A stretch of DNA of 64,000 nucleotides from Oscheius tipulae (taxonomy: Eukaryota; Nematoda; Chromadorea; Rhabditida; Rhabditidae): the NCBI GenBank assembly GCA_037178975.1, contig JASJZH010000003.1, positions 1,302,001 through 1,366,000 on the forward strand, read 5' to 3'. The stretch's first letter is position 1. Each line of letters opens with the position of its first letter. The notes beneath the pieces are model-generated. The model worked only from the letters and a program-made list of their open reading frames with translations, did no database searches and was not told the DNA's origin. This document shows positions 21,437 through 31,767 of this stretch, piece after piece. The translations under genes and the position numbers were made by a program.

Positions 21437-22350
21437 TTGAAATTCATGCCCAGTACAAGTCAACGGATCACCTTAACTGCTTTTTCGAATAAGCTGAAAG
21501 AAGAACTTGGAGATGACTTTCAGTATAGTGTGCCCAGTCTGTGGGGAATGTTGGGTCCTTTGGGATTCTCGTTCCGTAAAGTTACGGTCAGGGTCTTCAT
21601 TTATGAAACTCCTTACCTGGTCCGCCTCAGACATGCATATTTGAAACGCATAATCGAGTCGAGAGACATAGATTCATTTGGACGTGCTATATGGACGAGA
21701 CCTGGCTCTTCCAGGGGATGCGATGCATCCAGGACTGGGTGGATCTCGAAGCCCTCGGTGAGGATAAAGTTCTTTTTCAAAACCGACAGTTTTAGCCACT
21801 CCGAAAGAATACCTCGATCGAGGCTTCAAGGTTGGACCGACCCCTGCTCCATCACGCGGAAAGCGAGCGATCGTCATCTCAATACTCATCGAATTGGGAA
21901 TGTTGTCCGGCACGACAAAGGTTTTTAAAAAATAACTTGTTGATAGGCTGACTTTCTCTAGATATGGCAGAATGCCGGCAACATCGAGGATGGTGATTAT
22001 CATCGTACCATGAACGGTGAGCTCTTCCTGGAGTGGCTCAGCGGTGTCCTGCCGAAAGTGAAAGAGGCAGCTGGGGGCAGAAAGCCTGCGATAGTCTAGG
22101 ATAATGCGGGCTTCCACTGTCAGGCTATCGACGAGATACATTTTCCTGATTTTCCTTGACAACTCCAGATTCCAATCAAAACCGATAACCGTGAAAAAAT
22201 TGCTGCATACTTGAGGAAGTATGGCCAAAATCTTTGGAATCACGTGAAGTACCACATTGTATTTCGCGTCAAGAAAAAAAAGAAACAGAAGAATAGTGAC
22301 GTCGACCTGGTTTCTATAACGGTAACACCGGGCTCAGGGCAAGTGTGAGC
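21437..22350 (+). pseudogene. Tc1/mariner-superfamily DDE transposase, broken
   Basis: An N-terminal winged-helix part (LWGMLGPLGFSFRK, then LRHAYLKRIIESR) is followed, after a one-base frameshift, by a DDE core: CYMDETWLFQGMRCIQDWVD with the first Asp, a GPTPAPSRGKRAIVIS block, then GDYHRTMNGELFLEWL and RKPAIV-stop-DNAGFH with the second Asp. Two introns (about 21759-21797 and 21921-21960) have good GT-AG borders. In-frame stops before DNAGFH and about 20 codons later inactivate it. The domain order fits the DDE_3-type branch of IS630/Tc1 elements. Confidence 0.8.
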
Positions 22351-22528
22351 CAATTTCTCATTTACACGCCTTATTGTCATGCTTACTTCGTTCACGTAGG
22401 CGTAGTTATTCTTTCATTACGTCATCCCATTTCAAACGTCGGCAGACTGCAAGTTCTGATTTCTCCGTATTCGAAATTTGGGGGCATATAACCCCTCAAT
22501 ATCACTCCTTTCCGCGCCCTTATCAATA

Positions 22529-23066
22529 ATGAGTGATCGCCATCCTTTTCGAAACCATTCTCCCACTTCGTCTGAGCGTTTGTCCGGTCCACCTCCTTAC
22601 GACGAGATACAGAGAGCTGCGCCACAATTTGTCACGGACATTGATGGGACATCATGTCCTAGCTATGAGGTGAGTCCCGTCGCAAATATCTTCACTCACT
22701 GTCTCTGCCTTTCTATTTTGAAAATTTCAGCAAGCAACACTTGAACCCGCTGATAGAACAATTCCTGCTCCCGTTCACGTTAACCGCCCTGTTTCACAGG
22801 CTCGAGCTGGCAGAAATCTAGGAGAGCTTGACCTTGAGGCCGGCCGCCGACGTCCTACTTCCAGTTCGGAAAGACTGAGCTTGGGAATGCGTGGCTGCTT
22901 GTGTTGTATTTGTTTGTTTGTAGTACTATGGCAAGCTTTTGTGATGCTTGTCATATTTGCAGTTAAGCCTGTAATGGAGGATTTCCTTACCACGTATGGT
23001 TACGCCTCTGCATTCTTCTTTCTTTTTAGTTTTATATGTCTCTGCTCGTTCGAGGAAAATAAATAA
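22529..23066 (+). CDS. PPxY/PSYE-family two-helix membrane protein
   Basis: Exons 22529-22669 and 22731-23066, 158 aa, closed frame. Exon 1 is again exactly 47 codons: PPPYDEIQ at 21-28 is a consensus PPxY motif and CPSYE closes the exon at 43-47. Exon 2 begins QATLEP and runs through a charged, Ser/Arg-rich linker to CLCCICLFVVLWQAFVMLVI and a second helix (SAFFFLFSFICLC). The cysteine-rich helix edge suggests palmitoylation. The tyrosine positions match the 17.5-kb paralogue exactly while the linkers and helices differ, so the motifs look like the selected part. Binding to WW domains is inference from the PPxY motif. Confidence 0.88.
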
Positions 23067-23413
23067 TATTCTCATTTTAGGCTGGTTTAATTGTTATTGT
23101 CATTGCAAGGGTAAAACAAAAAGAGGCTGTCAATCTGTACCTCTCCCTCCCTATGGCTCTCCCGATACTGTTAGAATAGTCTGCACACGCCATTTGTTAT
23201 AAAAGACTTTCTTCTGACCTGTCCGTCCGTTGAAACGACAAAAGCAAATTTATTACCCTCTGACAAAAAAGAACTTCAAAAATGTTCTTGTAGCTTATTC
23301 CTAGCAAAGAAAACGACATCTATCGAGTAAAGGATGACGCCGATTCCGCCACCCAATTTCATATACCCTGGAGACCCGGAAATATCTGTCTTACCGTCTC
23401 TCTATACACACAC

Positions 23414-23983
23414 CTACTCATCATCTTCATTCCTCCTCCTTCTAATCAAAGGCATCCAGCAAGGAAAAGAACATATGCCCATTGGTAAAAAGAACAATAT
23501 TGTGAAAATAACCCACGCAGCTATAAAATTCCTGGGCTCAACGAAATGGAAGGCGAGACCCATGAAGACTAGCCACAATACTATCACAAGAAATAGGCAG
23601 CAACAGCCGTAGCAACATGCCTCGACACACTGGCCATCTTGTTCTGAGCTGTTGTTTGAATTGCATCGCCCATTTTCCAGGGATGGTCCTTCTCGGTTCC
23701 AATCGGGAGGAATCTCGGGAAGAGGCACTCGAGGAGGCTCATCAGCATGAAGGAGATCGTGTAAGGAAGAGGAGCGGAGCATTGCTTGCTAAAAAAAATA
23801 CAGCAGCCTAAATAGTACGGGGAAGCTGACCTCGTAGTTGGGTAGCGGGGTTTCGACATTTGAGACGGATTGTGCCGTATCCCTTTCCGATTCCTCATAG
23901 CTTGGTGGAGATAGAGCATTCAAAGAATTGGACCTTCGGTACTGTTGAAAACGGCCTCGGGGTCTCGAGTTCGGGTCTCTCAT
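23414..23983 (-). CDS. PPxY/PSYE-family two-helix membrane protein
   Basis: Exons 23983-23831 and 23788-23414 give 175 aa in a closed frame. PPSYEE is at 26-31 and LPNYE at 47-51, the latter exactly at the phase-0 donor; exon 2 starts QAMLRS. A linker with PRVPLPEIPPDW and an Asn-rich patch precedes CCYGCCCLFLVIVLWLVFMG and a second helix (IAAWVIFTILFFLPMG), then a tail RRRRNEDDE. It is convergent with the 22.5-kb gene and divergent from the 24.4-kb gene, so three intact paralogues lie within 3 kb in mixed orientation, not a simple head-to-tail array. Confidence 0.88.
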
Positions 23984-24104
23984 TTTGCGGAAAGAATAAC
24001 AGGAAAAACAGCAGTGGGGAAGTGTGCAGCCTGCAGTCTCTTCACCATTTGATAAGAACCTACAATCAATGGGAAAATGCGAGGAAAGACAGCGGATGAG
24101 TCAA

Positions 24105-24235
24105 AAGGGAAAGACAGAGAAACAGAGAGACAGAGAGACAGGGAAACAGAGAAACAGCGAGAGACAGAGAGACAGAGAGACTGAGAGACTGAGAGACTGA
24201 GAAACAGAAAAACAGAGAGACAGAGAGTACTTTCG
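24105..24235. repeat. GACAGAGA simple-repeat tract
   Basis: About 130 nt of GACAGAGA/GAAACAGA/GACTGAGA units lie between two divergently transcribed PPxY-family genes. It is one of the longest tracts of the repeat family found in many introns and spacers of the first 46 kb. Confidence 0.9.
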
Positions 24236-24357
24236 TTCTCCCCTCCACCGATGATTCACCCTCCAACACCTTATCTGCCTTTGAGAAAGTCGCCCTATCG
24301 AGGTGCCCGCCCGCAGGTTTCTTTCCGGTTCCTCTCTTCCTAGAATTTTCTTCCGTA

Positions 24358-25367
24358 ATGCGTCCGCCGAACCAACCGTCCCAATTTGAATTGACTACCA
24401 CCAGGACTAGATCTCACAGTTTTGCTGGTCTTGCACCGCCTCCATATGAGGTACTGTTTGAGTCGTTCTCTCTCTTTATTAAAGCGAGTGTCTCGCTATT
24501 GCGCCCAAGCGCCCAAAGTTGGTGCACAGCTAAAAAAACAAAAGAGTTGGTAAACTCGTGATTTTTAGATAAAATGATTTAGACCAAACCAAAAACAGGA
24601 GGAAAATGGTCAGAAATAGTTAAATTTCAGTATTTTAGAGCTTTACCCGTACATTTACAGCCCAATTTCATTTTATTTTCTTGTATGTATATTGTTTATA
24701 TAGGTATAGAGTAGTGTTTTATCACAATAAGAGCTACAAACGTCGACAAAAATCCATTTTTCTTGAAACTTTAAAAATAATGGTTGAAATTGCCGCGCGA
24801 AATACAGTAGATTGGCGCCGAAGTATTTCGTAGCTTAAATAATCTGTTCAGGAATCCGAAGACTTGCCTACGCGCAGTGCTTCAAGTCTTGCCATCCCTA
24901 TCCCAAGTTATGAAGAAGCTACCGGCTTCGAGACCCCTCCAAACAGGATAGATACCATCGAACCTGGCATTTCGGAAGCCTCTGCTTCTTCTGTAATAGT
25001 CATTGAAAATGGCAGAGAAGAGAATGAAGAAGAATCGGATGAAAACTCTCAGATCCTGATGAATATACCTCTAAGAGCTGCTCAGTCCCCTTCAACCCGT
25101 TCCGGTAGTTCTTCAAGTTCTTCTTCTAGTTCTAGGAGTAGATTCAATCCTTGTAAAGGGCGTTTGAGAAAAACTGTTATAGGAACAGTACTAGTCACTC
25201 TCTACGTTGTAGTTCTGTTCTTTTCACACACCCCTATACTCAATTGGCTCCAACCAGCGAATGTTGACAGCACTAATACTAGAATTTTTCTAATTGTGGC
25301 CTTCTTCTCACCAGCTGTGGCATTGTTTTGTGTTTTGCGATTTGGAGAAGACTGGTGGAGGGAATAA
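24358..25367 (+). CDS. PPxY/PSYE-family two-helix membrane protein
   Basis: Exons 24358-24450 and 24852-25367, 202 aa, closed frame. Here the intron falls directly after the first motif (LAPPPYE, 25-31) and the second motif IPSYEEA is in exon 2 (48-54), keeping the 21-residue tyrosine spacing. A long acidic/Ser-rich linker (SSSSSSSSRSRF type) precedes KTVIGTVLVTLYVVVLFFSH and IFLIVAFFSPAVALFCVL, then a short tail. The 401-nt intron contains degraded transposon-like sequence. Shifting of the intron relative to the motifs compared with the 17-23-kb paralogues suggests an older split. Confidence 0.85.
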
Positions 25368-25629
25368 ATTTTGAACCTACGGAAAGACAGATAGACAGAG
25401 AGACTGAGGAGATCCATGAAAAACGAACCAACAAGGCTCACCTTCAAATAGTTTATTATCTTTTCTTCACCCCTCATTGCTGCCAGTATTCTGCAAGAAG
25501 GCCGTCTCCAAATTGAGAGAGTAGAAGCGAACGAGATTCTCCTAGCTGCGGAAGAGCATCTCCGGTTGGCGTCCCTGCTTCACAAGAGTTTTGAATACCG
25601 TAGAAAAAGATGGCATTGTCAGATTTTTT

Positions 25630-25700
25630 TAATGCGTAGTTTTGGCTCCACAGCTAAAAACTGGGGTGCCTTTATAGTTATGACGCGCACTGTATATGGA
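25630..25700. mobile_element. Tc1-like terminal-repeat remnant
   Basis: The minus strand reads TACAGTGCGCGTCATAACTA then TAAAGGCACCCCAGTTTTTAG, similar in layout to the terminal motif near 14602 (TACAGTGCGGTGCAAAATTA). No transposase or matching second end was located within a plausible distance; a weak match (GGTGCACAGCTAAAAAA) lies at 24522 in the neighbouring intron. Confidence 0.4.
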
Positions 25701-25976
25701 AAGAAACAGAGAGACAAAGAGGAGAGATAGAGAGACAGAGAGATTTCCACCCTTTTTGAGAGGAACTCTGTTCGCCAAATCCCCCACTTGATCTTTCAAA
25801 AAGTCCCTTATCAGCTGTGTGTTCCCCATTTTCTTGCACTGCAATCAATTACTTCAAAGAGTAGCCGCTCATCTATCAGGCATACATGTTGTCGACGGTT
25901 GGTGGAGGAAAGGACGCCACGCTGCTTCCGTCTCTGCCGCCAAGTTATTCCGTTTGTTTATCACAAGAGCTTTACA

Positions 25977-26720
25977 ATGAGCAGGCGCATTCAGCAACTC
26001 TCCTCTCGGACTCAGACTCTGTCCACCAGGCCACCGAGACCGCCTAGTTATGAAGAGGCAACAGTTCCGGAGCTGGTTCAAGAGGTACAGGCTCTGCTGA
26101 ACTTGACGGGAGGGGGGCCAGCAGCTCCTCCGCCCTCGGAAATTGGTCAGGAACCGAACTCGAATGAAGAGATTCCAGACTCGGTGGGTCATGTCTCTGT
26201 CTCTCTGTTTTACTGTCTCTCAGTATCTCTTTTTGTCTACGTCTCTGTTTCTCTATCTCTTCGTCTCGTTGTCTCTTCTTCTCTCCCTTTCCAGTTTGAC
26301 CACTTTTCAGCCAGTCTTCGGAGAACACTACTGGACTTCTGAAGCTGGACCTTCCATCCCTGTCAGTGACAATATTCCTATGAGCCGGAGAGGGAACGTA
26401 GGAGTAAGTGAATCGACTCTCAACCATACGCTGACTTTTAGGCACCTTCGGAAGACCTTCTTCCCCAACCACGCTTCAAAAAGACATGGTTTTCTTGTCC
26501 CCGCGTCCCTTGGAAACCCACAGTAGTCTACGGCTTCTACATTGGCATAGTCACTCTCTTAGTCGTTGTCTACACCGTCTACTTGATCCTTGCAAACCGC
26601 AAGCCAACCATTTTCACTCTCCTCGTAGTTATTTTTCTGTATGCTGGCGTCGGTTTCCTGCTATGGGTCTGCTACGTGGTGCTGAAAAGTGTTGTACAGA
26701 GATATTGGAGCAGGGAGTAA
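25977..26720 (+). CDS. PPxY-family two-helix membrane protein
   Basis: Three exons (25977-26183, 26311-26403, 26442-26720) close at 192 aa. TRPPRPPSYEEATVPELVQE carries a PPxY motif at 22-25; an APPPSE stretch follows. The second short exon has EHYWTSEAGPS. Helices are VYGFYIGIVTLLVVVYTVYL and FTLLVVIFLYAGVGFLLWVC, with a basic tail. Intron 1 is filled with CTCTGTCTCTCTG repeats. A decayed duplicate of this gene lies at 16905-17315. The minus-strand helix-turn-like frames over it are shadows. Confidence 0.85.
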
Positions 26721-26780
26721 AGTTGCTTTGCAAACTCACAGGTGGATAATAACATTTGCTGCCAAAAAGCGCGCCGACGC

Positions 26781-26851
26781 AGCAGCGTGGCGCAGTGGAA
26801 GCGTGCTGGGCCCATAACCCAGAGGTCGGTGGATCGAAACCACTCGCTGCT
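26781..26851 (+). tRNA. Initiator tRNA-Met (CAT)
   Basis: Acceptor AGCAGCG/CGCTGCT gives the A1-U72 pair of eukaryotic initiators; the anticodon stem has three G-C pairs (CTGGG CCCATAA CCCAG), anticodon CAT, and the T loop is GATCGAAA instead of the elongator TTCGA type. All are initiator hallmarks. A T-run terminator follows the 3' end. Confidence 0.95.
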
Positions 26852-27194
26852 AATCCCTTTTTTTCTCCTTTGACAGATTGTAACTTCCCAAGACATTTTT
26901 TTCTGACCTGAAGAAATCATTTTTCAGGTCTTTAATGTTCAGCAAAGCTGTAGAGCAGATCAAAATCTACAATTTTGTAATATATCACGAGACTGAAAAT
27001 GCTTTTCTGTGTCAGAAATTGGGCGGGAAGTGGCGGAAAGACTGGTTAGTTGCCCCTCAGAGATTGGTGTAGTAGGTTCAAGAAGTATTTTCCCCTGGTC
27101 TAGACCCAAGGTTTTTTTTAACACTCTGTCCCACAAAATTCCCAAAAAAACTGATAGAGCAAACAAAGCCCGCGCCTTATCAGTTGCATTTTGG

Positions 27195-27723
27195 ATGGCA
27201 GCCCACGGTTTCGTTCAAGACCTCTCTCCCGTCGACTATGCGGTATTTTTTTTCAAATTCCAAAACAACCAAACCCGTTAGCATCTCCTGCAAGGAGGCC
27301 GTCTAAAGAATGGACAAATTAGTGGAACAGTCATTGAAATCGGCTCGTATTATGTTGAGACAACCAAAGTGAAGGGAACAGTCGTTGATGGAGAGACAAA
27401 AGTTCATACCACGACTCAGCCAGGCAAGCTGGACGAGCAGTTTGTGAGAGATAGTTTGTGATTTTTCTAATTCAGATATTCAGAAACACGTATATGAGGC
27501 AGCTTCTCCAAAGAAGAAGGAGGAGGATGGCGATTCTCAGGAGACGAGTGAAAGCGCCAGTCTGTTTGGAGATGAGGGGAAGGAGAAAATTGTGAGCTAT
27601 TGTAATTACCTTGTTTCCGAGGGGCGTTACCACATCCCAATGCCAAACAAAAGTTCTACTTTTGCTTTTAATACTATTTACAAAAAGTGTCATCCTGTCG
27701 AGAATACCAATGCCTCTTTTTGA
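27195..27723 (+). CDS. Hypothetical protein with acidic C-terminal region
   Basis: Exons 27195-27242, 27282-27443 and 27484-27723 close in frame (about 149 aa). Exon 2 (HLLQGGRLKNGQISGTVIEI, then YYVETTKVKGTVVDGETKV) looks like beta strands; exon 3 has a charged low-complexity part (SPKKKEEDGDSQETSES). A donor-like GTGAGC at 27590 may end exon 3 earlier, so the C-terminus is uncertain. The frame is open upstream of the chosen ATG. No family recognised. Confidence 0.45.
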
Positions 27724-28090
27724 CCGAAGTTTTCCGGCGCATCTGTCATTTCAACACTAAGAAGTTTTCTACGAAATTATAGAGTCTACACGAAAAAAAT
27801 TGCAGTGCATGTCCCTGCTACTAGATGAATCTTGTGTCCGGAATATAGAGCCTCATTAATTAGCCAACTAGAGTAAGACCGGTCCCTGAGTTTGCATACA
27901 AATGACACAGAAAGACAGATAGAGAGACCGAGACATAATGGCTGAATACAAAAAAATTTTTATAGACAGACGGTCTTATGCATAGCATAGTTTCAAATCT
28001 GTCAAACTCTATCAGCAGTTGATCTAAACTATTAAAGTTCCAGGGCGTCTGTGGTTCTATCACTTTGTTTGCTTGTTTGTTTAGCTGTCC

Positions 28091-28607
28091 ATGGCCTCGT
28101 ACCCAAGATGGTAAGTCGAGAGTTATTGAGGATTTAGTTAACAGCTAATTTCTGAGTGAAGGACAGAACGAGGTTGTTGCTTAATTTGTGGTAGTTCAAA
28201 GAAGACGGCGACAGAATCAGAGAACAGATTGAGAGGACAGGTTAGAAATAAAAGGAGGAGACCGGCCAGTTTGAAAGGAAGTCAACTGCGAGAGTTCCCT
28301 CAAATAAACCCTCAAACTATTACTGACAACCCCAATTATTTCTCTTCAGGTAAAAGGCCCCCACACTGTCCTGCTCGTCTCCAACAACTACGCTCTCGGA
28401 AGCACGGAATCCTGTTGTCACAAGATGAAACGCTATGCTATCTATTCAGTCATAGTGCTCGTCCTTCTTCTGCTATACATTGGTTCGACACTGATCGCCG
28501 CCAAGCTTCAAATAAGTCTGTTGTGGTTCAGTATAGGTTACGTGGTATCTGCCATTTTTATTTTACCGCTCATTTTGTACTTACTAAGCTTCTGTATAAG
28601 TGTATAA
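28091..28607 (+). CDS. Small two-helix membrane protein
   Basis: Exons 28091-28110, 28195-28240 and 28350-28607 close in frame at 107 aa. The N-terminus is short (MASYPRCSKKTATESENRL), then CCHKMKRYAIYSVIVLVLLL begins the first helix, preceded by a Cys-Cys pair, and LWFSIGYVVSAIFILPLILY the second. Architecture (short N-tail, Cys pair, two helices, tiny tail) matches the PPxY family at 17-27 kb but the PPxY motif is absent; ASYP is the only Tyr-Pro element. It may be a truncated member. Confidence 0.6.
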
Positions 28608-29280
28608 CAGTTTATTGTGGAACATGTATAGTTTTTAAAAATGATATGACAAATTAGTGTTGGGAGAGCACTGGGGGAGGCATTTGAAAATGCAGATGTA
28701 GGAATGTCTAGGAACTCAATGGTAATAACTAACAGTCACTGTCAGAGAAATCGTTGCTGGTAAATTTCTCGTCCATTTAGACATGATACACAAACTTCGA
28801 AAAAAATTTAATCCGCAGACTTCCTGGTGTTTCTGTCTAGACAGACGGCTGTCCAGTTAGACAAAGCACTAAAAAGGCAAAAAAAAGATAACCGGCTCTG
28901 TCGGACCGGGTTCGGCCTAGTTACAAAGCCGGCTCCGGGCGGTGTTTCCAACAGTATCTTACGTACCTTTCACCAGAATTGACCAGAACCGTTGGATGAA
29001 AGGACGCTTACCAACACCTTCGATTGTTCCAGAAAGAAGTTTCTGAGACAAAGAACCCTTCGAAAGGATCAGTTACTCTTATTTCTATGTTGATCACGAG
29101 AAATCCAGAGCTCAGGTAGCTTTTTGGATAGAGAGTCAGAGAGACAGAGCGACACAGAGACAGAGACAGGCAGAGAGACAGAGAGACGGAGATACAGAGC
29201 GATAGAGAGACCGAATGACAGAAGGCCAGAAAGACATATTTTTGAATTGTACAACTGGCGGGAAAGCGATTCTGATAAAA
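28608..29280. other. Intergenic, with simple repeat at 29125-29215
   Basis: No gene recognised. A GACAGAGA tract spans about 29125-29215. Hydrophobic minus-strand frames over it are repeat translation. Confidence 0.4.
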
Positions 29281-29510
29281 CTTGAAAACTTGTCGAGTCA
29301 TGTCAAAGGTAACTCCCGAAACAGTTGCATTCAGTTGCTCGCTTCCATCAGTTAAAAATGGACGTCTCTCTGGCCTCTTTCCAGAATTCAGTCGGTTAGT
29401 TCAATATTCAGTAGCCAACCAATGGCAAGCTTTCAGACTGTCCTCTGACTGTCAAGAACAAGGTTTCTGTCTCTCAACCACCGTCGTCTGCTCCCGTTTC
29501 TGACGTATCA

Positions 29511-30105
29511 ATGGACTACGAGATCCAGACGACTGGACCTGCTTCTCCCGTGACGCATCCGCAAAATCTCTTCGAATACGTTTCTGCTATGACTGCTCCC
29601 AAGAAACGGCATTCGGATGCGCGCACGGTGGCCAGGAGAAAGTACCAGAGGGACGCCTACAGGAAGCGTCGGAGTCGAATGACACCAGAGCAGAAGGAAG
29701 CCCCTCGAGAGAAGTCTAGGAGACACTATCAGAAGTAAGTCTCTCTGTCTCTCCGTCTTTTTGTGTCTCTGCCCCACTGTCCCTTCTATGTCTCCGTGTC
29801 TCTCTCCCTTAGTTTTTGTCTCTCTGTCTCACTATTCATTTCTAGTCAGACCTCTGAAGATCGAGCCAAGCGTCGAGCTCTTCAGCGCGAACGATACCGT
29901 AATAGGATGCAGAAGTAAGCTATTTACCTTCTCCTTGCAATGCCTAATTTACAGGGAGACTCCTGAAAAGAGAGCCGCCCGTCTGATCCGAATTCATGCC
30001 AGGAGTACCCAGAAAAGAACTGACCAGACGCCTGAACATGCTCCTACTGTGACTAAACCGAAGAATTTGCTTTCTGCGAACTCTTGTCAAATTCCAGTCG
30101 GTTAG
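29511..30105 (+). CDS. Basic protein with STPR-like repeats, copy 1
   Basis: Exons 29511-29734, 29846-29914 and 29955-30105 close at 147 aa. Residues around 40-100 consist of Arg-rich units of the form RRKYQRDAYRKRRSRMTPEQ, then AKRRALQRERYRNRMQK, then ETPEKRAARLIRIHARSTQK. This spacing (R-x2-Y..R..TPE(Q/K)) resembles the 23-residue STPR DNA-binding repeats of FMBP-1-type proteins; assignment is tentative. Stop is GGTTAG at 30103, which could instead be the donor of a further intron because the same CAGTCGGTTAGTT is found upstream of this gene at 29390. A paralogue follows at 30210. Confidence 0.6.
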
Positions 30106-30209
30106 TTTCTGTTCTGTAGTCTACCAATGACTAGTTTCTAGACTGTTCTCTGACTCTCAAAAATGAGTTTCTTGCCTCTCATTCATTTTTGCCTGCATCC
30201 TTCACCAAT

Positions 30210-30640
30210 ATGCCAACGAACTACGAGGAACAGAGGACGTTGTTGACCGCCATCAAGAAGATCCTATCTGCTCTTACCGTGCCTCATTGGCAGAACCAAG
30301 CCAAATACGTTTCTGCTCTGACATCTTCCAAGAAGCCGACTGCTCAGATTAAGAAGAGGAAGACGTTCAGGAAGTACTCCAGTCAACTGGCTCCGGAAAA
30401 AAAGACAGCACTCCATGAACACAGCTCAAGAAGACATCTCACCTTTCAGAACTACTACACGAGGAAAGAAATGTAAGACACTGTCTCTGTCTCTTCCTGC
30501 TCCAATTCTTGATTTCCAGAGAAATGTGGATGGATCAGTTCTACAGTTACGAGCACCGAAACATCATTCTACCCACGCCCTCAATCGACTATGTTGCCAA
30601 GAAGCTGCTCTACTGGCCGACGGTTCGTCTTCATCTCTAG
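30210..30640 (+). CDS. Paralogue of the STPR-like gene, copy 2
   Basis: Exons 30210-30472 and 30520-30640 close at 127 aa. The start MPTNYEEQRTLLTAIKKI differs, but KYVSALTSSKKPTAQIKKRK aligns with EYVSAMTAPKKRHSDARTVA of copy 1. The repeats are eroded and the protein ends with an unrelated helix-rich part (MWMDQFYSYEHRN). The 5' flanks of both copies also align (CAGTCGGTTAGTT, GACTGT.CTCTGACT), so this is a tandem duplication including upstream sequence. Confidence 0.55.
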
Positions 30641-30726
30641 TTCTGTGCCTATTCCAAGATTTATAGTGGTCTCTTTTTCAGTCAATAAACTATGTCTTTG
30701 GAGTCGCTCTCTCCTTTGATCCTCTT

Positions 30727-31665
30727 ACTAGGGAAGGGTTTTAGTTGCCCGCGGGATACCGAGACGAGGTAGGTGTCATTCGAAAGGGCATCGAAAATGA
30801 TGGTGTTTCCCAAATTTTCAGCTGCGGAATGGATGTCTGCTGTCCTCTGGAGCTTTTCCCGTTTCCAGATTTTGGGCTGAATTTGCGCTCTTGGACTTTG
30901 ATATCCAGTGCTTCTTTCATTGCGAGTGACCATGTGGTACAGTGCCTAAGCGCTCCGCTGAAAGATTTCTGGTTTTTGGTTCGAATCCTCTTTTTCGGAA
31001 AACATTTTTATTTACTCGTTTCAAGAGTATTTAGCTTCTATCATTGCTTTTTTTTTACTGATAAAAGCTAGAAAATCTTTATAGTCGACCCTTTCACTTA
31101 CTGAATACAAAAATCCCTTTTTCGGATAGCACTGTGACGACCAGTATCGCACAATTTCACAGCCACTTTGACTAAAGAAAAAAAGTTGTAACCCTTGATC
31201 TGTTCTACAACTTTGCAAAGCATAGCCAGGCCGGAAAAGAATTTCTTCGTCCCGAAAAACGGATTTGAACGCGCGAACTATATCAGAAAAAAGTTAATGG
31301 GAAGGTCGACTATAAAGATTTTCTAGCTTTTAGCAGTAAAAAAAAGCAATGATAGAAGCTAAATACTCTTGAAACGAGTAAATAAAAATGTTTTCCGAAG
31401 AGAGGATTCGAACCAAAAACCAAAAATCTTTCAGCGGAGCGCTTAGGCACTGTACCACTTGGTCACTCGCAATGAAAGAAGCACTGGATATCCAAGTCCA
31501 AGAGCGCAAATTCAGCCCAAAATCTGGAAACGGGAAAAGCTCCAGAGGACAGCAGACATCCATTCCGCAGCTGAAAATTTGGGAAACACCATCATTTTCG
31601 ATGCCCTTTCGAATGACACCTACCTCGTCTCGGTATCCCGCGGGCAACTAAAACCCTTCCCTAGT
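30727..31665. repeat. Large inverted repeat (foldback) with tRNA-like core
   Basis: Arms 30727-31090 and 31304-31665 are nearly perfect inverted copies of about 363 bp around a 213-bp spacer. Each arm contains a tRNA-like unit (A-box-like TGGTACAGTGCC and B box GGTTCGAATCC, e.g. 30930-30990). The spacer carries a short palindromic motif (AAAGTTGTAACCCTTGATC, then TACAACTTTGC) related to motifs near 7200, 26940 and 60510. The matching open frames on the two arms are shadows of this symmetry. Confidence 0.9.
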
Positions 31666-31767
31666 TAGTCGTCTCTGTCACGACTTTCCAGACACTAAAC
31701 TCAATGGGAACGCCGTAAAACGCCTCACTCAAGACTTCCATTCTCTCTGTCCACACATAGTCAGAAG

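Noticed and set aside
30745-31647. Two matching 105-108 aa open frames on opposite strands
   Set aside because: They are the same sequence in the two arms of the foldback; there is no domain, start context or splice support.
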